DNA of 64,000 bases from Rhopalosiphum padi (lineage: Eukaryota; Arthropoda; Insecta; Hemiptera; Aphididae), in contig NC_083597.1 of assembly GCF_020882245.1 (NCBI RefSeq), forward strand, positions 87,708,152 through 87,772,151, in the 5' to 3' direction. Both the position numbers and the translations under genes were made by a program. Below, piece by piece: positions 22,701-35,900 of this stretch; position 1 is the stretch's first letter, and each line of letters begins with the position of its first letter. The notes below the pieces were generated by a model. That model saw nothing but the letters and a program-made list of their open reading frames with translations, made no database searches and had not been told where the DNA came from.

Positions 22701-23534
22701 TGTATGGTAAGCAGTAAGCGGGGGTTAATTTTCCCGATGGTAAATTCTCCCGGGTCAACTTTATGTTTACTGAAGTAAATGTGTAAGCTCTCCTGGGTTA
22801 ACATTTTCAAACTGAAATATACATTACCAACAAAACATGTAATAACTGTAATACGAAAAATAAAGAAAAAACTAAAGGTATCTCAACAAATATTGGATTA
22901 TAAAGAAATAGATACCATACATTTTTAAAATCTGTTTTTTCTATTATCAAAAAAAAAAAAAAATTAAATTTAAACATTTTTATTTTATTATATATTTTGT
23001 ATTCATTTGTATCTTAAATGTATTTTATATTTTATTTTGATTTTAATATTATCGCTCATAGCAGCTAAAGGCATTAATTTATATTATTATTATTATTATT
23101 AAATGATTGAATATTTTTGAATGAATTTTTTTAAATGAAACTTGTTGGCGCTGCGACAGATCTTACGAAAAGGGCAGTTGTCTGCCGCAACTTGCGCAGG
23201 TGTTAGACAGAGGTAGGTGACCAACTTAATAACAAATTATTATAAAAATCAATTAGTTGTAAACTCTAAAATAATATGTATAATAATGTGACGCTGTCAC
23301 AAAGTGTTACAAAACAAATATAATATTAGAGTTACACGGGGCCCCGAAATCATATAATAATAACATATAAATAATAATAATAATAATAAATAATATAAAA
23401 TATAAATACTAAATTATAACATGAAATATTAATTCACCTTTAAGGCAAATAATGGTAAACAATATAACAAAAACAATTATAGACCTGAGTAGGTCCGGTA
23501 GTGGTGTCGATCCTCGGATCCAAATTAATAGTCC

Positions 23535-23978
23535 TCACTGGTGTGGTAGATGATTAGGACCAGCTTGTCGACGTAGCACATAAAGTGATATAATATATAT
23601 ATATATAAATACGGCCGCGACAATTACTGTATATATATTACGACGACCGAAAATATTACTTGGCCGATAAATGGACGAAAAAAACGCTTTCGCACGTTGA
23701 ATGTCAGACTGTGACGTACAAATTACAATTATATCCGGCCGCACACGACGCCACAATAATAAATAAAAAAATGTAAGTTTATATGAACGCCTAAACGTAA
23801 TAATAAACACGTGGTTCTTATGCCACCGGACAACGCGACCGGGCACACACGTATAAAAAGGTGTCGGGCCTACCGCGGCAACAACACAGGTCGACCGGTT
23901 TCGACGAAAGTCAGAAAAGGTGTAAAGATGGCGTGACAAAGTTGACGCGTCAATCGGGACGGCGGCGACGGATAACAT
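23535..23978 (-). CDS. 147-codon ORF of doubtful status
   Basis: The longest ATG-initiated frame in the window. It is rich in Arg and Val, with hydrophobic stretches near its C terminus. It runs antisense across the GC-rich island, where long chance frames are expected, and its last residues lie in a TA-repeat region. No domain recognised. Confidence 0.15.
   Translation of the reverse strand: MLSVAAVPIDASTLSRHLYTFSDFRRNRSTCVVAAVGPTPFYTCVPGRVVRWHKNHVFIITFRRSYKLTFFYLLLWRRVRPDIIVICTSQSDIQRAKAFFSSIYRPSNIFGRRNIYTVIVAAVFIYIYIISLYVLRRQAGPNHLPHQ
23852..23860 (+). promoter_or_regulatory. TATA-like promoter element in GC-rich island
   Basis: TATAAAAAG stands in a stretch much richer in G and C than the surrounding DNA (23140-23970 and 24753-24890). 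With transcription starting about 30 bases on, the leader would have been continuous across the nested element before its insertion. No transcript evidence. Confidence 0.3.
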
Positions 23979-24752
23979 TGAATCGAGTCCACAATACTTT
24001 TATGTGTTTGAATTGAGTCCGGGTATTCTCATAGTATGTTTGAATTGAGTCCCGGGTATTATCTTAATGTCTTTGAATATAGATAAGATATCTTAACCAT
24101 TTATTTAGCCAGTGATGATCTTGAATCCCACACATCATATTATACCGGGGTCAACCGCCAAGTGAGATATACTCGTCGAAAATCAAAATTTTGAATCAGG
24201 ACATCCAAATATTTTTATTCTAGTTGACACTCTTTTGGGTATACAGTCAGATACATACATAAAATTACGAAGCAAATCAACGAAACCATGTAAAAATACA
24301 CTGGAAAAGGAACAATTTTTACGGGAACAGATAAAAAAATACACTACTAAACAAATTTGCAGATTTGAGTTTTTAAAGTCTGTATCTTTTAAATTTTTAC
24401 CGGCAACTATTTAAATTATATTATATTTATATTACGCATAATTATATTTTAATTTTTTTTGTTCATTAACTTTTTAATTTTTATACTTTATATTATTTTT
24501 ACACAATTTTTGATAGTGTACTTATATATTTTATATCACACATAATTTTTTTTTTAATTAATTAACTTTTCATACTTAATACTATTTTGTAGTTTTATAT
24601 TAATTGAGAAAAAAATTGTGAACCGTCACACACAATTTTTGGAAGACTACTCAGTCAACCTCCACGTGGTGTCTTCTGGATAACGCTAATAGACTGAAGG
24701 GACTCAACTCCAATAATCTAAAAATATTTGCGGGACTCAATTCAATATAACC
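23970..24752. mobile_element. Nested element with 9-bp target duplication (MULE-like)
   Basis: The ends are inverted (left GGATAACATTGAATCGAGTCC split by a few mismatches from right, read inward, GGTTATATTGAATTGAG) and the flanks are a perfect 9-base direct repeat, GGCGGCGAC (23961-23969 and 24753-24761). A 9-base duplication is typical of Mutator-like elements. The left end carries a short repeat of the form TTTGAATTGAGTCC...GGGTATT. No coding capacity. Confidence 0.65.
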
Positions 24753-24801
24753 GGCGGCGACAAGTTCGCGGCGATCACAGCTTGACCACTCGGGAGGGAA
24801 A

Positions 24802-24921
24802 ATGGACAAGTGTGATGACCGGACTGTCACTTGCGTCGCGATGGCCTTTGACCCGGCTGAAACGTGCCAAGAGGATCGGTGTTCGAACAAAACTGAAATT
24901 TATTATAGATTTATTTTATGA
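24802..24921 (+). CDS. Small Cys-containing ORF or first-exon remnant
   Basis: ATG in a good context (GGGAAAATGG) opens a frame of 39 codons beginning MDKCDDRTVTCVAMAFDP. A GT at 24878 could act as a donor. If the nested 783-base element is ignored, this ATG would lie about 170 bases after the TATA-like element. It may be the captured 5' end of a host gene. Not recognised. Confidence 0.25.
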   Translation: MDKCDDRTVTCVAMAFDPAETCQEDRCSNKTEIYYRFIL

Positions 24922-24996
24922 TTTTTATTAAATTTAATAAGTAGTACTGGAGTAGACCCAGGAGATTTTACCATTAGGAGAGTTTATAATCGCCCG

Positions 24997-26100
24997 TAAG
25001 AGGTCACTTGGTCACTTTGTACGGTCGTTTAAAAAGGTATATGCAGAACGCAGACACTTTGTACTGTGAGGTAAAACTTTAGATTGTAGAGCGTCTGAAC
25101 GGAGACAGTTTGTACTGTTATATACATAAAGTATATATTAATGTATATAGTTATATACCTAAGTGTTAAGTGTATGTAATATCAATTATTAAAATGTAAA
25201 AATTAAAAAAAAAGTCAATATAGAACCTTGATTTAGACCACCGTGGAGATAAAATTAACTAGGATATAAATAATTAATATTTATAATTCACAAATTTTTT
25301 AAATAATTACAATGACGAAGAAAGTAAATTATCTTACTCAAAATTATCAAAAATATCAATTTTTATTTTCTATTATTTCACTAGACTGTGGTCTATATAA
25401 TATAAAAAAAAAAATTATATTTATCATTCAACATTATAGTTATTTATTAGAAAAATTTCTATAATAGTTTATACAAAATGCAAGTAATTTCAACAATTAA
25501 ATTATGTCGTCGTATCCTTGGAAAATTAAAATGTGGACTGTATTTGTGCGTATATGCAAAAACCTCGATTGCGCTTAATAAAATTAAAATATGTTAAAAT
25601 ACTTGTTACATTTGTTTTTTTATTAATATTTTAATTATTTTACTGTAAGTGAACATAAAAATGTATAACATATATAAATATGTATTGCACTTGGGAGGCT
25701 GATATACCTTTGTAGTTTATATTTAGTCATATATCTACTATATATATCAACCGCTGAAATCAAATATACGATATTTCTAAGGTAATTAAATGATATAATA
25801 ACCGGATGTGTAATCACAGAACATCAATATATTTTTACTTTTCTTCTATACAACTGTAGAATCTTATGAAATCTACATTTTTTTATATATAATATTGTAC
25901 AAAAAATATAATATTATATACCTACTGTAGTGAGTTTACTATATATTTTATATATTGTCTGGTTACATTATCATCAACCACTTATTATTAATTATTATCT
26001 ATCTAATTTTTTATTATAATTTTATTTATTGATTGATGCATCTTTATCGACTAACGTATTTTTTTATTATATTCATTCTGTTTTCAGCCACCCGCCAAGT
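24997..26100. other. AT-rich spacer before gene 2 downstream flank
   Basis: No gene found. It contains a degraded copy of a segment also at 22140-22180 (GATTTAGACCACNGTGG). From about 26108 the sequence is shared with gene 3's downstream flank (50975 onward). Confidence 0.4.
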
Positions 26101-26775
26101 TCGGCGCGTACAGTGTATTTTATATTACAATTATACTTGAAATATTTAATTTGTTATTTTATTTTTAATTTATCATTCTGACAACGAAGACGATTTTATT
26201 ATTTTATTTATTGGAGGAAAATGGACAGTGGAGGAAAACGGTATCTTGTTTTTGGAGGGAAATGGACCCGATCCCATATACATATCTACACTTAAATATG
26301 CAGATTAACACACTCACAACCATAAAATACCTCATCAGTATCGGACTGTGCTATTATATTTTGTGTTTGTATTATTAAGTTATATATAAAAAAAAAAAAA
26401 CCAAATTGTATTTAAAAAAAAAAAATAGATTTTGTTGAGAAAAAAAGTATCTTTCGTTTCTGATTTTCTAATACATATAATTGAAGAAAATACAAATATA
26501 ATATAAATCTAAATATACATAAATATATTTTATTGTTTATTGCATTATTATTACAAAAATGATTCTTATTAGGTAATGTATCTGAATGGAACACTTAATT
26601 ATCACTTGATTGTAAACATGTACTATTTAAAGTCCTTATAGTGAATAATATGAACATATATACTAAGTAGAACATAAATTAAAATTAAAAATTAAAAAAA
26701 AATTAACAGAAATCTTGACTATTACGTTGAATAAAACATTTTTTTTTTAAGAAAGTTTCATTGAAATAGTCATCA

Positions 26776-26996
26776 TCACATCATCCTAAAAACTGACCTA
26801 AAAAGGCTATCATAAGCTGTTTTAATCCAATTATTTTCTAAACTATTGTTAAGAGCACAGTATTTGGTCACCGGGCCTTCAGGTTGGTTTAAATAATCTA
26901 GAAAATTAATTTTAATTAGATTAGTTGAATGTTTACCAACATAATATCTTAAGAATCGTTTATAGGTATACAAATAATATGAAGGTAAGGTTTTGT
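26776..26996 (-). CDS. Gene 2 terminal exon
   Basis: The acceptor is GTTTGAG at 26997-26998. It encodes about 72 residues with the conserved YYLYTYKRFLRYYVGKHS block, then NINFLDY-like and YCALNN segments and a divergent tail ending VFRMM. The length and phase agree with gene 3. Confidence 0.85.
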
Positions 26997-29900
26997 CTCA
27001 AACCATGTAACCATGTTTTATTTAATACTTTATTCAAGCAATGATTCCGGGATCGCAGGTAATGTTGATCACTACAATAATCCGAGGCCAATATACTGAT
27101 TCGAATTATTTGTATACCTACAACTTATTTTCACTTTAAATACAAAATTATAATAGAATCCTGTTATTATTTTGCAACAAGTAACATGATCAAAATATAT
27201 TCTATATATAGCCACATATGTAATATTTTAGTATTTATAGTTAATAAATATTGATATAGAATAATTCATACGATGTTTATAAAGTGGATCATTGAGAGAT
27301 ATTTTGTACATGACTGCCATAGCTGTTAAAAATAAACTACATTATGATAAATATCTTATCTTAAATGATATAATTATTTTATACAATTATAGTATGGATA
27401 ACAGTAACAAATTATTACCTAGATAAAAATTAGATGAAATTTAATAAATGTAATTTATCCATATAAAGATAACAAAATCATCACCCATTTCACAATTATA
27501 CCACAATACAAAACTATATAGTTATGGTGACCAGACGTACTATATTTTTCGTAGGACGGTACTCTTTTTTTTATGCATGTCCTAGTGTCCTTTACTATAG
27601 TATGAAGTACATAAAATTGTAATTTTTTTTTGAAAATATTATGGGCTAATATAGGATTATAATTTTTATAATTTGGTATTCATTTATATAGCATATTTTA
27701 TGGCTCGAGCTAGTGCAATCTAATTGGTTGGTAGCATAGTCAATTTAATTTGTTATTTATTAATATGTTTCCTAAATATTAACAAAGTTATGTATTTACT
27801 TATTTAAATTTTATAAATTTTTTTAAATTTCTATATTTAGTCACCATATAAATAGTTGAATGAGTTTTTAGATTTTATTAATACAATTTTACACAATTAC
27901 ACCGTTAAATACCTACTTAATTGTATACGTAGGTACATACAACAATTCATACATTTTAATACATAATTATTATAATATCATCTCATAGAAAGAAAACCTA
28001 TCCTTCTACATTAATCTTGCTTATGTATGTACGTGCAATCAATGACAATATGCCAATTACTAATGAAAATCTAAATACTTCATCATAAATATTTAAAAGA
28101 CATAAATAACTTGAATTGTTAGTAAAATAATTATAATAACGATTCTTATATACAGTACACATAGCATAATTTTCTAAATTATTTCTAAACACTTATTGAG
28201 ATTAAAATTGTTCAATTTATTTTTAAAAATATCGATTAAAATTTAATTCAATATTCGACAAATGTTATTCTATATCTGTATCAAAATATACTTAAAATAA
28301 ATAGGTACAATATATTTTTATAAGTACGCGTATACGAAGTTAAAATTTGGTCAAAAACACAAAAATTTGAAAATTTATAAAATGTGCAATCTTTACAGCT
28401 GGAGTTTGATTGTAAATGTAATAAAAAGTTTAACAAAATAAATAAGCCTTATGTATTTTAAGTTTAAATTATGATAAAATAACATATTTTTACGACGAAT
28501 AGCAATATTAATTTTGTTTTGTTATAATTTAAAATCTTTTTTTCACGGTGAGTTGAATAATAATAATATTAATTTAAATTATTATATAAATAAACCTAAC
28601 CTATTGGCTATTGGCTATTATACTATAATACGTTTTGAATAGCAATAATAAACAGTTTAATTAGTGATTAGACTGACAAATCGACTTAAAACAATTAAAT
28701 TCAAAACATACGTACATCCCGTTGTACGCACTAAAAAAAAATTATAAACTGTCATTTTAATATTTAATGTGATATTTTTTGTGCATAATTCTAACATAAA
28801 TCAAATGTAAAATATTAAAATATAAACAAAATATACACACGCCCTTTTAAAATTTTCTGTTATTGTGTCGACATGTTTGCTTAATGTGAATAATTCTACT
28901 TGGTAAATGATAACGGACAGTAATCGTTTGGGTGAAGGTAATATTTTTAACCAAAAAAATAATAGTCAGGTTTAGTGACTATCATTTGTACCATTAGGGT
29001 TAATGATAATAATAGTCATACTCAATTATGTTTTTTAAAAGATTTTTACCCATGATTATCAATAATTATTTTTAATTTAAAGGGATAGTGATCATTATAA
29101 AAATGATGTTACATAAATTTCATAAATTAAGCTACAATGTTCTACATATTAAACTTAAGAAAATATATTTAAATATAATACACTTACTTGTAAATACTAG
29201 AAATCAAATCATAAACATACTAATTAATAAATTATTATATGTTATAATTTATAATACTATCTCTCATATTATAAGTAAGGCAAATACTTATTATTGTTTT
29301 TATACAAATATATCAATAAGCCGAAATTTTCAAAAATTAACCAATAACATTTGTGTGACACTCTTATTATAACAATTCTGAGTATAGCGATCAAAATATT
29401 TATTTATTAATATTTATTACAATATTAAAAGGAAGAGTTAAATAATTAACCATTGGTAATCCTCATCATTCTTTCATGTGGTTCATGAGTATAGTATAGT
29501 TTGTGTTATATATTGAAACTTAAAATGGATAATTATCATGAGAAGAAAAATAAGGAACATTAAAGTGTATGTAGCAAAGGAGATTTGAAAAGTCCATTTA
29601 CATTTAGCCGAATTTTTCAACAAATAGTTTTCTGCCACCCTTGGTGTAGGGACTCACCCCTTAAACAGTCGCCAGCTCAGAGAGAGATGGCATCCATGTA
29701 CGGAATTTGAACAGGCGACGACACGCGTCAGAACTGACGTCGTAGCCCGCTCGGCCACTTCGTCGCATTTTTATACAATGTCCCATCCATAAGTTTAAAA
29801 ACAAGTTGCAATCTTAACTATAAATGTTTATTAAAACATAAAACTTATTACGTACGACGTATTTCTGAAAGAATATAAAAAAAGTAATAACATTTGTTAC

Positions 29901-32900
29901 AAAATATGTATAATTGTCCTACTATATAAGGTAGATTATTGTGTTTAAAGTAATTAACATATACAAATCGAAGTCTATCAATAATAATACTGCAACTTAT
30001 GAGTCATCAAAACTTCGTAATGTTCAGAAATTTCGTAGGATAGCTTTTAAAGTAAATACAAAAATATCAATTAGTAATCAAAAAGTTCTAGAGCAGAAAT
30101 CTTTGGTTGTTAAATAATTTTTTTCAATCAGTTAGAACATTTTTAACCAGCATTCAATGTATGTTTCAAGAGAAATTACTATTAAATTCTAGTTAGATCA
30201 CAACTAAAAATAACAGTATTTATTAACCATAATTTGGTAAACTAAATAAATATAATAATTACTCTCAGCTTCGGTTCCTGAAAAAAAGTTATTAAAATTT
30301 TCAATAATAAATTTATTATATTATTATATTTTATTATTTAATAAAATATGGTTTTTTTATTAGGTAATTATCAGTTTTAATTTTTAAAGTTTAGCGACTT
30401 TTTGATTTTGATTAAACTGTACATTTGAATTTATAAACTATATAGCTACATTTATCGGTATCAGTGCTGAACGATATAAGAGTAAAACTGATGATTCGGT
30501 GTACTGTAATGTAGTTATTAGAATATTGAGAAAGAAGTATTTTTACTATTCCAATCAATGAAATAAAAACACATAATTTCTCATATCAAATAAAAAATTA
30601 TAAGCTATGTCACGCAAAATACTATAAATATAAACAAAATATAAAAAAAATAACTCGTACCACTGACCACTGTAAGCAATAATTTTTTAGTTAATTTTTA
30701 ATATGTACAAAGTATATTCTTTATACTGTCTGGGTCATTATTTTATTAAAAAACACTTATTATATAAAATGTATTATAGTTTTTGAAAATAAATTTTTAC
30801 ATAATTCTCTGTTGAAATAACTTGACTAAAAATTATATTTTTTGAACAACGATATACATTTTTAATCTTAAAATCTGAAGCAGAATTTTTTTCGGAGTAT
30901 TTCGATGCATCAAAATTGATAATCGGACGAGTATTCGGTGAGTAAAGTGAAGTGGTACATGATAGCCAATAATATTTTGTCTACTTCTCTGCAAATTTTA
31001 ACTTAAATATATATTATTACCAAAACTCAAAACTCAATTTATTTGTATATTTTATCGGGATATAGGTAGGAGAAATAGTATTCGATACATATTTATTTTA
31101 TGATAAACAAGATTTTAAATTTCAAAAATTTTATCGCAATATATAATAATAATATATTAGGTTTCATTTTCTTCGCATCATACATGTTGGAAAGATTTAA
31201 TCATTTTTTTGCAAATTCTATAATTTATAAATTTAATTAATAAGAAAAATGAAATCATATGACATAATTTATAAATTACTCGTCCGAATTTTGATTTTAA
31301 TGTATCGAAATACTTGCAAAATAATTTGCTTCAATATATAATAAAAAAAATGTATGTTGTTTTTAAAAAAGTAAAAATCATGCAAATATTTATAGATAAA
31401 AATTATTTGAAAATAAATATTATTAAAAAATATGTTGTTTTATTAACTGGAAATCATGAAAATATATTTTCTAAAACAAAATTATACATACAAATAAAAT
31501 TTGAAAATACTAATAATATTTACGTACCAGGTAAAATGGCTAAAAAAAGTAATTACAATTGTTACTATCAAGTTATAAATAATAACTATTAAGATTTATG
31601 AATTATCTAAAATTTAAATTATTCAGTAATTTGGACTAATTCTCTAGTAGAATTAAATTCAAAATGAATGCAGAGAATATGCTTAAATTCTAATCCCATC
31701 AATGAATGTATTGATATTTAGTAACGATATGTACGTTTGTTATTTATTATATTGTTTTTCTGTCTCTTAAATCACTTTTATATTACGAAAAATGGTGGAA
31801 CATACAAGATTATGGCTAATTTCTAGTATAAGATTGGGTCAAGTTGGTAATAGGTACATTATTAGGTGTTAAGAGTAATTAATTTTCAATAAGTCTCTTA
31901 GTTAATGGAAAAATGTTATGAAAAGACAAGAATCGAATTTCTTATTTTTTTGTAGCTTTATAACGAAAAACCATACTTTTTTCTCAATACTTATATTAAA
32001 ATATTCTATAATTGATACAAATTTCAATAAAAAAAATTCTTTTAAACGTATTAATAAACAAATAAACTGCTATAATTTAGTTAAAAAAATAATTTTTTTA
32101 AACATTTACATCCATAAAAAATTATTCTATAAGTCAACAATTTGAAAATGTATAAAAGATTCTTTATAATATTTTTATACTGCAATTAAAAAACCAATGC
32201 GATCATAAATGTAAAATAACTGTATTTGAATTTTATAACCTGTAGTTAAAAACCTAATAGTTCTGTTTAAAAATAATTTGATGTTTAATGACAAAAATAT
32301 CAGCTTTATCGAGAGTAAATATTACCATTTATTCACTGTTATTTCATGAATTTTGACTACAAACTTTATCAGCTATATAACTGCATATTAAATAATATTG
32401 GAGACAACAAATTGTTCAAAGGTGAACGATATAACGCAAATCCATATAAAATTTAAAAAATACATGTTAATTTAAATCATAATATTAAATGTTTATAGTA
32501 AATAATAAAGTTAGAAAACACTAAATTATGATATATTATATCGTCCTTGTTGGGTTTAAACATGTATAATTAATATCTCAATTATTGCTTACGATTTGGC
32601 ATTTAAATGATCACGACTGTATTTTAAATTTAAATAGAACATCGACATGTGTTTACTCCGCCTTTGAACATATCTAATTTAAGTTCTAATAACTGACTTT
32701 GTATTGTTAGCATTCATATCATGATGAATTTACCAATAAATACATTTATAGGCAAGAACATAACATTAGTTATCTTTTATCGCTTTTTAGGATTATGCTT
32801 TTTTTATGTGAGTTATCAGTATTTATTTATTTTAATATTTTAAGTATTATACCTCACTTAAAAATCTAAATATCGATAAAAACCTGTGAGAAATAAAAGC

Positions 32901-35900
32901 TAAAGAAGCTATACCATAAATTTTAAAGTTTCATTGGTCAATTACCTCTTATATTTAAGCTAACAACTCAAAATCAGTTCACCTGAATATAAATAATCTA
33001 TTTTGTGCGTTTGTATAACACGCATATTGGTAATTCAATTTGAAATTTCATAAAAATAAAATAAAAAACATTAATAGTATCTACGTACTTGGTATTAATA
33101 CTAAACAATAATTTTAATCGTTAATAATTAGTTATAACAATATTTATAATATAATTAGTTATAATTTATTTAGAATTATCAATTATCAACATTTCAAAAT
33201 ATTCATTATTTCGGTATTCAAAATATTATGATATCTTTTTTTAAAGAAAAAAAATACATCAGATTTTAATCAATAAATTCTACGTTAGGGTTATTTGGTT
33301 GTAAATATTTGCATAATTAGACATTTTTTAACTGTATAGTTCTTGAGTTATAAAATTAGGTATTTAATTTAAGCATTAAATTATTAACATGACGAAAATA
33401 AGAAATTATTATTTGATAATCTCTTATTTATTTTTCCATTTAGATAAAACCTATAGCATTTAATACAGTAGTTTAAAACCAAACAATTCTATTTAGATCA
33501 CAATTAAATAATAGCTGAATAAAATACAAATTTAAAAAATACTATAAATACATACATATTTCCACTATAAGAACAAGTTATTATAATATTGTTAGTGATA
33601 AAGCAATAAATAAAAAAACAAACAATAACTTAAATTGTACATAATATATAATAAAATGTATGTTTTAAATAATCTACCTAACCTTAATTTTGCATATCGA
33701 TTATATAATTTATATTTATTTCTAAATATTGATAATTATCGACATGTTCAAAGGTGTACGATTCGATTATCAAATTGTTGTTGATGGTTGTGTCTCGTGT
33801 TACGTGCTATATAAAATATAAAGCACATATAACTACCTAAAAATAGTTATAAGTTATAAGTCCCATGTTTCTACTGGATGCAATTCATTTTTTCACAGTT
33901 GTATTATGTATTCGAATATAAATCCTAATTAATATGAAGTGTCTATTTCTTCATAGTCATGTCTACCATTATAGGAAAATGTGAAATACTCAGATTTTAC
34001 ATTGTTTTTGCCAGACTACCGTAATGGTAATTAGTAATTACGGTATTTTGTACTTTTGTATTTGGTCTGTATCCGCTTTCATAGCACTCGCCGTAAATAG
34101 ATGTCTCGTGCTCCATATACATTTTAATAAATTAATAATTTTGCACCAGAAAAATTAGTATTATATTATTTACTCAATAAATATTAGATATTACTATTTG
34201 GTGTCCTCTAATTCATTTTAACACATAGATAGAATTTATTTGAATTTAAAATGAAGATTAGAACCAAATGGAATTATTTAGATCAGATGATTTATTGTTT
34301 GTTTAAATCAATAATCATTTTTGTGTAATATTCGCATTTATTCACCGTTGTAACGTTAATTTTTCCCCAAATTATCCTGGCTAACTTCAATGAACTGAAC
34401 TTCAGCAATTTTATACAAAAAAAAAACTGAAAATTTTGCAGTTAGAATCATTTTTCTGTTCCAAAAAACGAAATATAAAACACACATTCCTTAAAATGCT
34501 CCACTTAGAATTTAAAACTGTAGTTGCTTCACACGCATAGCGTATCTAGAATTTCAATCAGGGGGAAAGTGGCATAGCCTATTTTAAATCATTAAAACTC
34601 AATTTATAAGGTATAAGAAATATAGTTTAGTTTGAAATGAAATAGAAGGGTACTTTCCCCCCTGCCACACCCTCGCTACGCCAACGTTTAAACGTAATGC
34701 TTTAATTATATATAAAATAAAGAAATAATACGTACATGATCTATCTACGAACAATAATAGTTTAGTTTATTAGTTAATGAAGGTTACTATGGAATATGTT
34801 GTCACGACGGACAGATTAGTCAAGATTCTATAAAATAGAGATATCTTGTCAGATTCTCATTTATTTTACATAAAATTTATGATACAACTTTAAGTAGTAA
34901 TAACTGTAATTTATCAATTTATAATTTTGCGAATTATTTTGTAAGTAAACTTCTCTGATTTTTTTTGATTTTTTAACTTTAAAGCTCTTCTATATTTTAA
35001 TTCTTAAAAATATCTTCATTGTAAAAATCACGCAACTATATACATCAAGAGAAACAAAAAATATAAAAACAATAAACAAATATTTACCAAGAAGTTCTAC
35101 AAAAATAATGTATATAATTTTGTAGTATTAATAAAATTGTAATAATATCGTAGTGTTAATAAAATTGTAATATTATACAAAAGTAAATTTGCAATAGCGT
35201 ACAAAGTGGAGACCTAAATTCTGAACGGTAAAAAAAGTATACATACCAAATATTTCTGAAAAAAAATGTTAATAGATAAATAAAAATGATTTAAGTAATT
35301 TGAAAAGTGAAATTAATATTTTGGACTTGATACATAATAATGACACAAGAGTAGCATATTATTTTTTTTTCATTTATATTGTTTCCTGTTTCTGTTATGT
35401 GTTGAAAATGTATAAAATAAATTACGAAAAACGTATCACATAAAATATAAAATAATATTGTAAAATGAGCAATACAATTAAATTAACAAACAAATTACGT
35501 ACCATAGAGTTGGCCTAAATAAAATAAACACATAATATTGGTATGAGTAATGAATTTTTAAAGTTAGTTTAATTATTTTAAATAAACCTTATACAATTTA
35601 GCTTACATACCGAGTATAACTATTTAAATAAAGTTAAAATAATATATTGTTAATAACATAATAACATAATAAAAATATATTTTATCAAGAGATTTTCTCA
35701 AGATTTTTAACTGTCGCATAACAAAATCAAATGACGATAACCTTATTTGAAATTTCTATTTCAATTTTCATTACGGAATGCAAGAGCGAACATATACAAC
35801 AGCAGCAATTAATGCCTTCAAATTATAATTTACTTTAATACATCAAAGTATAAAAATATTTAATATTTACCTGGTCCGTTTTGACCATCTATAAAAACAA

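Larger units (their letters stand above)
22719..24996. mobile_element. 2.3-kb terminal-inverted-repeat element
   Basis: Long imperfect inverted ends face each other: left 22719-22765 begins CGGGGGTTAATTTTCC and includes GATGGTAAATTCTCC; right 24945-24996, read inward, begins CGGGCGATTATAAACTC and includes AATGGTAAAATCTCC. TAAG flanks both ends (22715-22718, 24997-25000). No transposase is visible, and the superfamily is not assigned. The interior holds a GC-rich island and a nested element. No counterpart exists in the other intergenic region. Confidence 0.55.

Noticed and set aside
29088..29372. 94-codon plus-strand ORF
   Set aside because: Antisense to the 9-nt exon at 29188, AT-rich, and the frame is not kept in gene 1 or 3.
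29700..29765. tRNA-like sequence
   Set aside because: The A and B boxes are present but no cloverleaf can be completed and related copies occur in other introns, so it is called a SINE.
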